Source: Bacteroidales bacterium
GTDB lineage: Bacteria > Bacteroidota > Bacteroidia > Bacteroidales > WCHB1-69
Direction of reading: 5' to 3'
Assembly (NCBI GenBank): GCA_017650305.1
Contig: JAGCFD010000035.1
Span: 28,205-92,204 of the forward strand
DNA: 64,000 bases
Within the stretch, counting starts at the first letter, position 1. Every line of letters begins with the position of its first letter. Both the position numbers and the translations under genes were made by a program. Under the pieces are notes generated by a model. That model was given only the letters and a program-made list of their open reading frames with translations. It was not told where the DNA came from and made no database searches. This document shows, piece by piece, positions 9,098 through 17,447 of this stretch.

Positions 9098-11005
9098 ATG
9101 TCCTATTTAGATATCATTCATACACCCGAAGATCTGCGAAAACTCTCCCTTGAAGAGCTGCCGGCATTGTGTCAGGAACTGCGTCGCTTCATCATTGAAC
9201 AGACTGCTGAACATCCGGGACACTTGGGCTCCAGTTTAGGGGTTGTGGAATTGACTGTCGCTCTGCATTATGTCTTCGATACACCCCATGACAAGTTGGT
9301 ATGGGATGTGGGGCATCAGGCATACTGCCATAAGATTCTGACAGGACGGAAAGAGCAGTTCTCCACCAACCGGTGTTATGGCGGCATCAGTGGCTTCCCG
9401 CGCCGTGAGGAGAGCGAATTCGATGCTTTTGGTACAGGACACTCTTCCACCTCCATCTCGGCTGTTCTGGGCATGGCTATGGCTGCCAAATTGAATGGCG
9501 AGAAGGATAGAAACCATATCGCGGTCATCGGTGATGGCGCCATCGGAGGCGGTATGGCCTTTGAGGCTATGAACCAGGCCGCATACCGCGATGTGAATAT
9601 GCTCGTTATCCTCAATGATAACAAAATCTCCATCGACCAAAGTACTGGAGCCATGAGCAAATATTTGCTTTCGCTGACCGCCTCACCTGCCTATAACCGT
9701 TTTAAAAACAGAGTTTGGAATCTTTTTACCTTTAAATCCAAAAGCTCTAACCGCATTACCCGCTTTTTCAGTAAGATGGGTAATGGCATCAAAGGCTATC
9801 TGCTGGGTGGTAGCAACTTGTTCCAAAGTCTTGGCTACCGCTACTTTGGACCGGCCGACGGACATGATGTCGTCTATCTGGTCAAGACTTTGCAAAGTCT
9901 GAAGCAACTTCCGGGACTGCAGTTGTTGCATGTCGTTACAGTGAAGGGTAAAGGCCTGGAGCTGGCAGAACAGGATCAGACCGCCTACCACGCACCTGGA
10001 AAGTTTGATCCCGAGACAGGACAGATTATAAGGCCAGAGAGTGCCAACCAACCTCCTAAGTATCAGGATGTGTTTGGCAATACCTTGTTGGAGCTGGCCC
10101 GCCAGGATGAAAAGGTGGTGGGTATCACGCCTGCTATGGCCACAGGGTGCTCGATGACCATTATGAACGATGTCTTTCCCGAGCGCGTTTTTGATGTCGG
10201 TATCGCAGAACAACATGCGGTGACGCTGGCAGCCGGCATGGTGACCGACGGACTGACCGTTTTTTGTAATATCTATTCCTCCTTCTTGCAACGTGGTTAT
10301 GATCAAGTAATACATGATGTGGCCTTGCAGAAACTGCCGGTTGTTCTCTGTATTGATCGTGCTGGACTGGTGGGGGAGGACGGTGCCACACACCAGGGCG
10401 CCTTTGACCTTGCCTTTCTGCGCGCAGTCCCAGACCTCATCATATCCTCACCCCGTAACGAACACGAGCTGCGTAATCTGATGCTGACAGCCTACCATAA
10501 TGCCAAGTCAAACGGTCTGCCATTCGTGATTCGCTACCCCCGTGGGCGCGGTGTGCTGCTGGAATGGCACAATGAACCCCATGATCTGACCATCGGTCAA
10601 AGCGAAATGCTCCAAGACGGTAAAGATTTGCTGGTGCTCTCACTTGGACCCTTGGCCAATTACGTTACAGACGCAATTCAAAAAGTTCAAGAAGACGGAA
10701 TTACGCCTGCCCATCTGGATGTCCGTTTCCTGAAACCTCTCGACGAACAGAAACTCCTTGAGTTGGCTGAACGCTTCCCCGTGTGGATGACCGTGGAGGA
10801 TGGTACGGAAACGGGTGGACTCTTCTCTGCCGTGTCCGAGTTCCTTGAAAGCCATCAACTCAATCGCATTGCTCTTCACCATGCTGCTCTCCCTGACCGC
10901 TTCATCTCTCATGGTGACATCCCGTCACTATATAAAGAGGTGGGCTTCGATGCCGACAGCTTGGCCAATATGATGCGACAAGCCCTGGGCGTGCATAAGC
11001 AGTAG
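9098..11005 (+). CDS. dxs: 1-deoxy-D-xylulose-5-phosphate synthase
   Basis: 635 residues, normal DXS length. It condenses pyruvate with glyceraldehyde 3-phosphate, the first step of the MEP isoprenoid pathway. Visible: HPGHLGSSLG near residue 40, DVGHQAYCHKILTGR near 70-84, the thiamine-diphosphate GDG at 145-147, the catalytic E371 in DVGIAEQHAVT, the RAGLVGEDGATHQGAFD segment, and a transketolase C-terminal domain. It differs from transketolase by the DXS-specific spacing and the TGHSSTSISAVLG segment. It is last in the + strand run beginning at greA. ispD and ispE of the same pathway occur elsewhere in this window. Confidence 0.97.
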   Translation: MSYLDIIHTPEDLRKLSLEELPALCQELRRFIIEQTAEHPGHLGSSLGVVELTVALHYVFDTPHDKLVWDVGHQAYCHKILTGRKEQFSTNRCYGGISGFPRREESEFDAFGTGHSSTSISAVLGMAMAAKLNGEKDRNHIAVIGDGAIGGGMAFEAMNQAAYRDVNMLVILNDNKISIDQSTGAMSKYLLSLTASPAYNRFKNRVWNLFTFKSKSSNRITRFFSKMGNGIKGYLLGGSNLFQSLGYRYFGPADGHDVVYLVKTLQSLKQLPGLQLLHVVTVKGKGLELAEQDQTAYHAPGKFDPETGQIIRPESANQPPKYQDVFGNTLLELARQDEKVVGITPAMATGCSMTIMNDVFPERVFDVGIAEQHAVTLAAGMVTDGLTVFCNIYSSFLQRGYDQVIHDVALQKLPVVLCIDRAGLVGEDGATHQGAFDLAFLRAVPDLIISSPRNEHELRNLMLTAYHNAKSNGLPFVIRYPRGRGVLLEWHNEPHDLTIGQSEMLQDGKDLLVLSLGPLANYVTDAIQKVQEDGITPAHLDVRFLKPLDEQKLLELAERFPVWMTVEDGTETGGLFSAVSEFLESHQLNRIALHHAALPDRFISHGDIPSLYKEVGFDADSLANMMRQALGVHKQ

Positions 11006-11062
11006 GCTGTCTGCAAACCTGATTCGTTACACCCTCTCATATTTGGAGAACTCCAATGCTTG

Positions 11063-11623
11063 TTATGCCTCGGCTGTTGTGCCGGCTGATGCCAAATAAT
11101 CACTTTCACGAACCTTCCGAATATTCATGATGGATAAGTCTGTGCTGTATTCTGACAAGGAGGTCGCTTCAAATATTTCAGATATCAATTTGTTGACGCG
11201 ATCAAGGTGATGATTTTTGGATTCGACATCCATATCCGGATCCTCCAAGACTTTAGATAACAGGTGCGAAAGCGTTTGCAACTTGGCAAATGTTTTGACA
11301 ATTCTGTCCGACCAGAATGCTGAGAATTCGTTATGCAGCAAACATCCAATCATATAGATGCCGAGATTGCTGAAGGCAAATACGGGTTTGTCTCCTTCCA
11401 AGACATTTCCGGGACTTTTTCCCCATCTTGTAAAAATTTCTTCCGACTCCTTTTCGGTCAAGGTGATGGCGAAGTCATCTGTAAACTTTAACGGATAATC
11501 CGCCACAACCCTTCTGATCTCTTCTGCTTCCACTTCAAAAATAGACGCCACATCCAAGTCAATCATCAGTTCTTTCTCCCTGATGAGATAATACTGCATT
11601 TTAGGAAATGAATTTTCTTTCAT
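11063..11623 (-). CDS. ORF6N-domain protein
   Basis: About 186 residues when started at the ATG at 11623 (MKENSFPK). I prefer this to the longer frame, whose extra codons overlap a good promoter at 11647-11677. The N-terminal third (YYLIREKELMIDLDVASIFEVEAEEIRR, then FTDDFAITLTEKES) resembles the ORF6N domain, a DNA-binding module found in phage and chromosomal proteins of Bacteroidetes. The middle part (NLGIYMIGCLLHNEFS) also fits, and the C-terminal part is helical and charged. ORF6N proteins are often linked to mobile elements, but no phage gene or integrase is nearby. DNA target and role are unknown. Confidence 0.6.
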   Translation of the reverse strand: MKENSFPKMQYYLIREKELMIDLDVASIFEVEAEEIRRVVADYPLKFTDDFAITLTEKESEEIFTRWGKSPGNVLEGDKPVFAFSNLGIYMIGCLLHNEFSAFWSDRIVKTFAKLQTLSHLLSKVLEDPDMDVESKNHHLDRVNKLISEIFEATSLSEYSTDLSIMNIRKVRESDYLASAGTTAEA

Positions 11624-11646
11624 AGTTATTTTGTTAAATTTTTCCA

Positions 11647-11677
11647 CAAAAATACACTCCTTTTCTTTCTCTGTCAA
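11647..11677 (-). promoter_or_regulatory. Bacteroidetes promoter for the ORF6N gene
   Basis: On the minus strand TATTTTTG (11647-11654) is preceded after a 20-base spacer by TTG (11675-11677). This fits the Bacteroidetes -33/-7 pattern and supports the downstream ATG at 11623. Confidence 0.65.
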
Positions 11678-11897
11678 GAATTTGAGTAATTTTTTTATTG
11701 TTGTATTTCAATGTGTTACAAAATCACAATTAATAGATTAACAATTAATAGTTAAATATGTGATTTATAATCTCTAATTTTGTGGCAATATTGGCAAAAT
11801 ATGTATGGTGTGTAGATAGTGTGCCGTCGGGTTTTTCTTCAAGATACTTCACATGGATGGTTGTTTTCATTTGACTTTTGATGGTGGTGTTTTGTCT
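11678..11897. other. AT-rich intergenic stretch with short repeats
   Basis: This is the middle of the only gap above 300 bases (11624-11984). It holds two direct copies of ACAATTAATAG (11726-11736 and 11741-11751) and an outer inverted repeat AAATCACA (11721-11728) / TGTGATTT (11759-11766). I see no credible small gene or RNA. The flanks hold the promoters of the two divergent genes. Confidence 0.5.
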
Positions 11898-11932
11898 TTT
11901 GTCGGAATGTTACGGAATTATTGTTATCTTTG
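11898..11932 (+). promoter_or_regulatory. Promoter for the phosphatase gene
   Basis: TATCTTTG (11925-11932) is a perfect -7 element, with a TTTG (11898-11901) upstream at a slightly long spacing of 23 bases. It lies about 50 bases before the phosphatase ATG. Confidence 0.6.
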
Positions 11933-11984
11933 CTTTTCCATTTATGAATGGTTTAGAATGAATCTTTCAGTATCTTGAAGTGTT

Positions 11985-12452
11985 ATGTATAAAATATTGT
12001 TTGTTTGCCATGGTAACATCTGTCGCAGTCCTATGGCTGAGTTTGTGATGAAACAGAAGGTGGCGGATTTGGGTCTCTCCTCGCAATTTGAGATTGCTTC
12101 TGCTGCCACGAGTCGGGAAGAAATAGGCAATCCTGTCTATCCGCCCGCCCGAAGCATGTTGCAGATCCATGGCATCACCTGTGAAGGCAAGACGGCTCGT
12201 CAAATGACGCGAGCCGATTACCACCACTATGACTATATCATTGCCATGGACCGAAACAATCTCCGGAACATAGATCGGCTGATAGGTCCTGATGTGGATG
12301 GGAAGATTTCGTTGTTGTTGGACTATACTGACAGCCCTCGCGACGTGGCCGATCCTTGGTACACGGGAGATTTCCAGATCACGTGGGATGATGTTCAGCG
12401 TGGTTGCGATGGTCTTCTGCAACAGCTAACGGCTAATGACCCAAGACGTTAA
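11985..12452 (+). CDS. Low-molecular-weight protein-tyrosine phosphatase
   Basis: 155 residues. The phosphate loop FVCHGNICRSPMAE (C8 nucleophile, R14) sits at the N-terminus, and the general-acid loop DPWYTGDF occurs near residue 122, both diagnostic. Family members remove phosphate from tyrosine residues, in bacteria often on capsule or exopolysaccharide kinases, though no such kinase is nearby. It has its own promoter. The last codons fall in a GCYAAYR heptamer pair (12425-12438), and the stop overlaps the end of the convergent transporter-lipoprotein gene by four bases. Confidence 0.93.
   Translation: MYKILFVCHGNICRSPMAEFVMKQKVADLGLSSQFEIASAATSREEIGNPVYPPARSMLQIHGITCEGKTARQMTRADYHHYDYIIAMDRNNLRNIDRLIGPDVDGKISLLLDYTDSPRDVADPWYTGDFQITWDDVQRGCDGLLQQLTANDPRR
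12425..12438 (+). repeat. Two GCYAAYR heptamers at a gene 3' end
   Basis: GCTAACG followed directly by GCTAATG, inside the last codons of the phosphatase gene. The same heptamer pattern appears four times at 30532-30559, also across a gene end. Confidence 0.45.
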
Positions 12453-14092
12453 CGTCCGATTTTGACTTTTGTCAAATCAAGCATGTTGATGGGGTTGATG
12501 CCGAGTCCTGTTACCTCTTTGCGGGTAAATCGTACCACTTTGTCGTAATAGAGCACTACCACAGGTGCATCTGCCATGAGCAGGGAATCCATGCGAATGT
12601 AATAATCGTTGCGCTTTTCGTCATCCGTGCAGCGTTGGGAGGCTTCATACAACTTGTCGAAGGTCTTGTTCACATAGTGTGTATAGTTAGAGCCTGTCGG
12701 TTGAAGATTCTTGGAGTAGAAAAGTGCCAGGTAGTTTTCCGCATCGGGGTAGTCGCAAATCCATGAGCCTCGGAAGAAGGGCAGTTGGTAGCTGCGCATC
12801 ATTTCGCGCTGCTGTGCGCCTTGGGTTACGTCCAGTCGGAGGTCTATGCCGATTTGTGAGAGTTCGTGTTGGATGTACTGGCATAAGTCTGCATAGTTGG
12901 CGGAAACAGCCACGCTGATGGGTGGCAGGCCTTTGCCATGAGGATAGCCGGCTTCCGCTAAGAGCGCTGCGGCTTTTTCAGGGTTGTAGTCATAACCTTT
13001 GACCCTATTCGGGTTGAAGGCTGCCATGCCCCTGGGGATGAAGCCCGCCGTGCCCGCATAACCCACGTTATTGCGCAAGAATTTCATCATTTTGTCACGA
13101 TCAAAGCCGTAATTTATGGCCTGACGCACCTTCTTGTTCAATAATGGATTGTTGTCACCCTTGTCTTTCAACATGAAGCCAAGGTATTCTGTATTTAGAT
13201 AAGGCCCTGTCAGCAACGTGATATTATCCTTGTATTCCGGATTCAGTTTTCCGTCTTTGGTCAGCAATGCGTCTTTGTAGCAAGCTTCCACACCCGACAT
13301 GAAATCAATGCTGCCTTTCATGAATTCCATGAACACAGACTGTTTGTCAACAATAAAAGAGATGGCAACAGCATCGAGATAAGGCAGGGAATGGCCGTAT
13401 TCATCTTTCTCAAAATAGTCCGGATTCTTGCGTAGTACCAGTTTGACACCCTCTTGCCAAAGTTGGAATTTGAATGGGCCGGTGCCGACGGGATGGTTGC
13501 GGAAATCTTTGCCGTAATGATCCACCACCTCTTTAGGCACCACAGAACAGTATTTCATCGTGAGGATGCCTAAGAAAGGCGGAAAAGCCTCCGACAGGGT
13601 GATTCTGAAGACGGTGTCGTTGACAGCCTCAAAACAGGGGCTTCCGTCAGATTTGCGCTGTACTTTTTGGAATACCCACGCGCCGGGGGAAGCAACCTCG
13701 CCGTCCAAAATACGGTTGAAACTGTACACGAAATCCTGGGCTTTAACTAATCTTTTTTCTTTGAAAGGGAAAAAATCAGTGTTGTGAAAGGAGACATCGT
13801 TGCGCAGGATGAAGGTGTAGGTGCGCCCATCTTCGGATATGGTCCAACTTTTGGCGATGGCGGGTACGATGTGCATGGAGTCGTCTAAGTCCACCAATCC
13901 ATTGTAGAGGTGGTTGCAGGCCCAAATGACTGACTGTCCGGAAGAGTAGGCGGGATCCAGCGTCTGGATGCCGGCAGATTCATTATAATGGAAGATCATT
14001 TTGTCGTCATTGCGCCCCTTTTGCGAGCAGGAGAGGCACAATAAAGCCAAAACAGACAGAAGCAGCGGGCGGATGGTTCGTACGATCTTCAT
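12449..14092 (-). CDS. Peptide-type ABC transporter substrate-binding lipoprotein (SBP_bac_5)
   Basis: 547 residues. The signal peptide ends in a lipobox (LCLSC, lipidated Cys at 22), so it is a membrane-anchored lipoprotein. The fold markers are IQTLDPAYSSGQSVIWACNHLYNGLV near the N-terminus, the YTFILRNDVSFHN segment, KKVRQAINYGFDRDKMM and a C-terminal SNYTHYVNKTFDKLYEAS, all typical of family-5 solute-binding proteins that bind oligopeptides or related ligands. No permease or ATPase gene is adjacent. Its start overlaps the stop of the upstream M23 peptidase gene by one base (TAATG), implying coupled translation and a possible link to murein-peptide handling. Confidence 0.9.
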   Translation of the reverse strand: MKIVRTIRPLLLSVLALLCLSCSQKGRNDDKMIFHYNESAGIQTLDPAYSSGQSVIWACNHLYNGLVDLDDSMHIVPAIAKSWTISEDGRTYTFILRNDVSFHNTDFFPFKEKRLVKAQDFVYSFNRILDGEVASPGAWVFQKVQRKSDGSPCFEAVNDTVFRITLSEAFPPFLGILTMKYCSVVPKEVVDHYGKDFRNHPVGTGPFKFQLWQEGVKLVLRKNPDYFEKDEYGHSLPYLDAVAISFIVDKQSVFMEFMKGSIDFMSGVEACYKDALLTKDGKLNPEYKDNITLLTGPYLNTEYLGFMLKDKGDNNPLLNKKVRQAINYGFDRDKMMKFLRNNVGYAGTAGFIPRGMAAFNPNRVKGYDYNPEKAAALLAEAGYPHGKGLPPISVAVSANYADLCQYIQHELSQIGIDLRLDVTQGAQQREMMRSYQLPFFRGSWICDYPDAENYLALFYSKNLQPTGSNYTHYVNKTFDKLYEASQRCTDDEKRNDYYIRMDSLLMADAPVVVLYYDKVVRFTRKEVTGLGINPINMLDLTKVKIGR

Positions 14093-15054
14093 TATGAGAG
14101 GGATTGGTTCACTTTCTTGGAGGACTCGAGGATGGCGTTGTACTCCTCTGGGGTGATGTCACTGTAGAAGTAGTAAACAGGGTTGACACGCTGGTCGCCT
14201 TTGATGACTTCATAGTGCAGGTGCGATCCTGTCGCCATGCCTGTGGCACCGACATAGCCTATGAGTTGTCCACGCTTGACGCGTTGTCCAGGCTTGACAG
14301 CCTTCTTAGACATGTGGGCATAAAGAGTCTTGTAGGAATAGCCATGGGAGATGACCACGCAGATCCCGTAGCCGCCACCGGGGTTCTCGCTCGTCACCAC
14401 TCCGTCAGCGGTGGCGTATATGGGCGTGCCTTTGGGCGCCGTGATATCAACTCCTGTGTGGGGTCGTAATGTCTTCAAGACAGGATGGTACCGCCGTCCG
14501 AAGCCTGAGGTGACAGTGTACATATTCTTCAAAGGACGGATGGCGGGAATGCAGTTGAGCATCTCCGATTTCTTGCCAGCAATCTGTTCCAACTCCTGCA
14601 AGGATCTGGTCTGTGCGGCTAAGCGAACCATCAGCTTATCGGCTTTTTTGTTTGCTCCCTTCAGCAAGGCGCTGGCCTCGGAGCGTGACAGGCTGTCGCC
14701 ACCAGAATGTTCAACGAGCAATGGATAGCGCTCGGAGGCAGGCACGGGGTCCGCCTCCAGAATGGTGCGGTACACGTTGTCGTCCCGATCTTCTATGTCG
14801 AGAAGCACTTTCGACATCAGGTCTATTCTCGTGTTGAGTTCCTCCACCTCCGCCTTTAGCTCATTGTTCTCTTTCTCCAAAAGTTTCTCCTTCGGTGAGT
14901 CAATCACGTAGAAGGCAATCCAGATGAAAAGGATGGCAAAAGCGATGCCACTCAGGAATACCCATACCATCCTCTTGGCGATATGCTTGAAATTCAGCTT
15001 CACCTTTTCAAAAGAGAGTGTCTTGGGGTTGAACTTGTAAAATCCGTTGGGCAT
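14092..15054 (-). CDS. M23-family murein endopeptidase, membrane-anchored
   Basis: 320 residues: a cytoplasmic N-terminus, one membrane helix (about 30-50), a coiled coil (about 55-85), then an M23/LytM domain from about residue 185. Zinc-site motifs are intact: RPHTGVD (His and Asp ligands) and GSHLHYEV (HxH). Such enzymes cut peptide crosslinks of peptidoglycan; the TM plus coiled-coil form resembles the MepM/EnvC types. With all ligands present it should be active. It sits in a minus-strand run after ddl and two LysM proteins and ends overlapping the SBP gene. Confidence 0.92.
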   Translation of the reverse strand: MPNGFYKFNPKTLSFEKVKLNFKHIAKRMVWVFLSGIAFAILFIWIAFYVIDSPKEKLLEKENNELKAEVEELNTRIDLMSKVLLDIEDRDDNVYRTILEADPVPASERYPLLVEHSGGDSLSRSEASALLKGANKKADKLMVRLAAQTRSLQELEQIAGKKSEMLNCIPAIRPLKNMYTVTSGFGRRYHPVLKTLRPHTGVDITAPKGTPIYATADGVVTSENPGGGYGICVVISHGYSYKTLYAHMSKKAVKPGQRVKRGQLIGYVGATGMATGSHLHYEVIKGDQRVNPVYYFYSDITPEEYNAILESSKKVNQSLS

Positions 15055-15075
15055 AGTGAAAGAAGTGTCAGTGGG

Positions 15076-16371
15076 TTATTTGCAGCCGATGCAGATATTG
15101 TCGCCGGCGCCATAAGTGCTGATGGCACCGCTGTTACGTTTGATGATGATCTTTAGCTGTATGCCATATTTCTGGGCGATGTAGCGGTAGGTGTCGCCCT
15201 CCGCCAAGGTGTGGAATTCCACTGGCGATTTGGTACTTTTCATCTCCAGATAGATGACCTCATCCTCGATGGGCTCGGATTCATCATAGACATCGTTATA
15301 AGCTCTCAGATTTTTCTCAGACATCTGCATGGCGGCAGCCAGCTTAGCGTATGTGTCGCCGCGTTTGGCAAGGATGAAGCGTGTCTTGTTGTTCTCAAAA
15401 ACAGGGCGACTGGTATAAGGGTAATATGCCTGCTTGAAAGGAACGTTATATGGATCCAAGATGAAGACGTTCTTGCCTTCCACTTTGGCTGCGGAGGGCA
15501 CTGAGGCAGGTGTTGTCACGGTGCTGCTGGCGGGCGCGGGAGTCTCCGTTTTGGTCTCTTTGGGCTTGGTCTCCACCTTGGGTTCTTCCTTAGCCGGTTT
15601 CTCTACGGGTTTGGCCTCAGGCTTCTTCTCCTCTGTTTTGGGCTGTGGTTTTTCTGTGATGGTGGAGGTGGTGGTCTTGGGGGTCTCCTGTTGTGCGACA
15701 GGCTGAGGCGCTGGTTTGGCCGGTTTCTCCACCGTCTCCGGCTTGAATGCTGGAGTGGTTACGGCTGTTTCGCTCTTGGGAGCTTCTGTAATCATGTCGG
15801 GCGATGGTGCCTCGACCTTCTTTAAAGCTATTGTGTCACCTAACTTTTGCGCAACCTTCCGGTCGTAGTGCATCAGATAGTACTTTTCAATAATGGAAAT
15901 GAGCGTGTCGGCATATTTCGGATTGCCGGAATAGCCAGCCTCCTTGAGTCCGTATGCCCATGATTTGTAGTCTGTTATGGGATAATAGAACAATTTTACA
16001 TACCGGCTTCTCTGCGAAAGAAACAATGAGTGGTCGCGGTACGAATCCTCTACTGAGGCATATTTGCGGAAACAATAGTCACGACTGTGGTTCTCAGTCT
16101 CATAGAAAGTCTCGCCTTGCCATTCGTTAGTGTGGCACATGATGCCGAAATGGTTGTTGGCCTCCGTTGCCTGCCGGTTTGTGCCGACCTTGGAGGCGTA
16201 TATGGCTTGCGCCAGCGTGATACTGGCTGGCACCTTGTACAATTCCATCTCCCGCATGGCCAGATCTTTGTATTGGTCAATGTAGTCGTAAATCTGGTCT
16301 TCCATGGTGTATTGGGAAAAACCAGTCATGCAGACCCATAAGAATGCTGAAATGGTAAGTATCTTTTTCAT
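15076..16371 (-). CDS. Glucosaminidase-fold protein with LysM domains, catalytic Glu missing
   Basis: 431 residues with a signal peptide (cleavage near GFSQ). Residues ~25-165 match the GH73-like glucosaminidase domain (YIDQYKDLAM, ANNHFGIMCH). A long Pro/Lys/Glu/Thr-rich linker (about 195-300) follows, then two LysM-like repeats (about 333-383 and 390-431) that would bind glycan strands. Compared with the adjacent paralogue, the motif AQGILES is AQAIYAS here: the catalytic glutamate is Ala59, and the following residues also differ. The domain is therefore probably a non-catalytic murein binder. It lies 11 bases after the paralogue, consistent with tandem duplication and divergence. Confidence 0.85.
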   Translation of the reverse strand: MKKILTISAFLWVCMTGFSQYTMEDQIYDYIDQYKDLAMREMELYKVPASITLAQAIYASKVGTNRQATEANNHFGIMCHTNEWQGETFYETENHSRDYCFRKYASVEDSYRDHSLFLSQRSRYVKLFYYPITDYKSWAYGLKEAGYSGNPKYADTLISIIEKYYLMHYDRKVAQKLGDTIALKKVEAPSPDMITEAPKSETAVTTPAFKPETVEKPAKPAPQPVAQQETPKTTTSTITEKPQPKTEEKKPEAKPVEKPAKEEPKVETKPKETKTETPAPASSTVTTPASVPSAAKVEGKNVFILDPYNVPFKQAYYPYTSRPVFENNKTRFILAKRGDTYAKLAAAMQMSEKNLRAYNDVYDESEPIEDEVIYLEMKSTKSPVEFHTLAEGDTYRYIAQKYGIQLKIIIKRNSGAISTYGAGDNICIGCK

Positions 16372-16382
16372 AGGTTGATATT

Positions 16383-17420
16383 TTAATGTCTTAATAAAAT
16401 CTGATCGCCAGGATGTATAATCGATTTTTCGTTCAAATTATTGTATTTGAAGATATATTGCAGTTGTACGCCATATCGTTGAGAGATGTACCTAAGTGTC
16501 TCGCCGGCCACAACGATATGGATTTTGGTGGGGTTGTTTTTGCCTTTTGCTTCAATATATACGATTTCGTTCTCCACAGGTTGGGTGTTCTCGTCCGCGT
16601 CGTTGAAGGTTCGGATGTTCGCGGCTGACACCTGCACGTCACCAGCGATGGATTCGTATGTGTCGCCTTTCTTGGCTATGACGAAGTATGTTTTGTTGTT
16701 CTCGAATACTTTGCGATAGGTGAAGGGGCTGTTTCCGGCAGGATAGTCGTTGCCTAATGCGGTAAAGACCTTTTTCTCGGCAGGAGCAGGGGGCTGATAG
16801 GCCGGGGGCTCGGGTGTGGCTGGGGAAACTGTCTTTACGGGATGATTCTCAGCGATGAACTCAGCTAAAGCGCTATCTCCTAACATGGCGGCGGTGTCAA
16901 GTTTTGCCAGTTGGAAGCGTTCAATCAACCCGATGAGCAAGTCCGGATATTTGGGATTGGTGGCATAGCCATCAGCCTTCAAGGTCTTGGCCCATGACTC
17001 GTAATCCAATACATCCAGCTCAAACAAATTGGCATAGCGTTTCCGGTTTTTCAGGAAGAGGGAGTGGTCGTTATACGATTCCTCCGCACTTTCATATTTG
17101 CGGAAACACTCCTGCAACTCGTCATCATCCACCAGGATGGTGTCCCCCTCCCAGTTTTCGTGACACTTGATGCCAAAGTGGTTGTTGCCTTCCGAAGCCA
17201 ATCGGCTCTTTCCACAGGCACTTTCCAAGATGCCCTGCGCCATGGTGATGCTGGCCGGAATATGATGCTGCTGCATCTTGTTTACCGCAACAGACTTGTA
17301 TTGGTCAATGTAGGCATAGATGTCCTGTTCTGTGTATAGCCCTTGGGCATGACTGTCATATCCGGTCAGGCAGAATAAAAAGATGCTTATCTGTAAGAAA
17401 TGAACGATGTTCTTTTTCAT
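16383..17420 (-). CDS. LysM-containing glucosaminidase (GH73-like)
   Basis: 345 residues with an N-terminal signal peptide (cleavage near SHAQ). The glucosaminidase domain spans about 30-170 with the catalytic motif AQGILESACGKS (E66) and the signature GNNHFGIKCH; two LysM repeats follow (about 240-290 and 300-345, the last ending HPGDQILLRH). It would hydrolyse N-acetylglucosaminyl bonds in peptidoglycan in the periplasm or at the surface. It lies 27 bases after ddl and just before an inactive-looking paralogue. Confidence 0.92.
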   Translation of the reverse strand: MKKNIVHFLQISIFLFCLTGYDSHAQGLYTEQDIYAYIDQYKSVAVNKMQQHHIPASITMAQGILESACGKSRLASEGNNHFGIKCHENWEGDTILVDDDELQECFRKYESAEESYNDHSLFLKNRKRYANLFELDVLDYESWAKTLKADGYATNPKYPDLLIGLIERFQLAKLDTAAMLGDSALAEFIAENHPVKTVSPATPEPPAYQPPAPAEKKVFTALGNDYPAGNSPFTYRKVFENNKTYFVIAKKGDTYESIAGDVQVSAANIRTFNDADENTQPVENEIVYIEAKGKNNPTKIHIVVAGETLRYISQRYGVQLQYIFKYNNLNEKSIIHPGDQILLRH

Positions 17421-17447
17421 GAAAACTATAAAGGTGTTAGGTTATGA

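Noticed and set aside
11624-11677. Longer N-terminus of the ORF6N gene starting at 11677
   Set aside because: The extra codons overlap a good -33/-7 promoter; the ATG at 11623 is a better start.
11701-11766. Possible CRISPR remnant
   Set aside because: Only two 11-base direct copies with no constant spacer size and no cas genes nearby.
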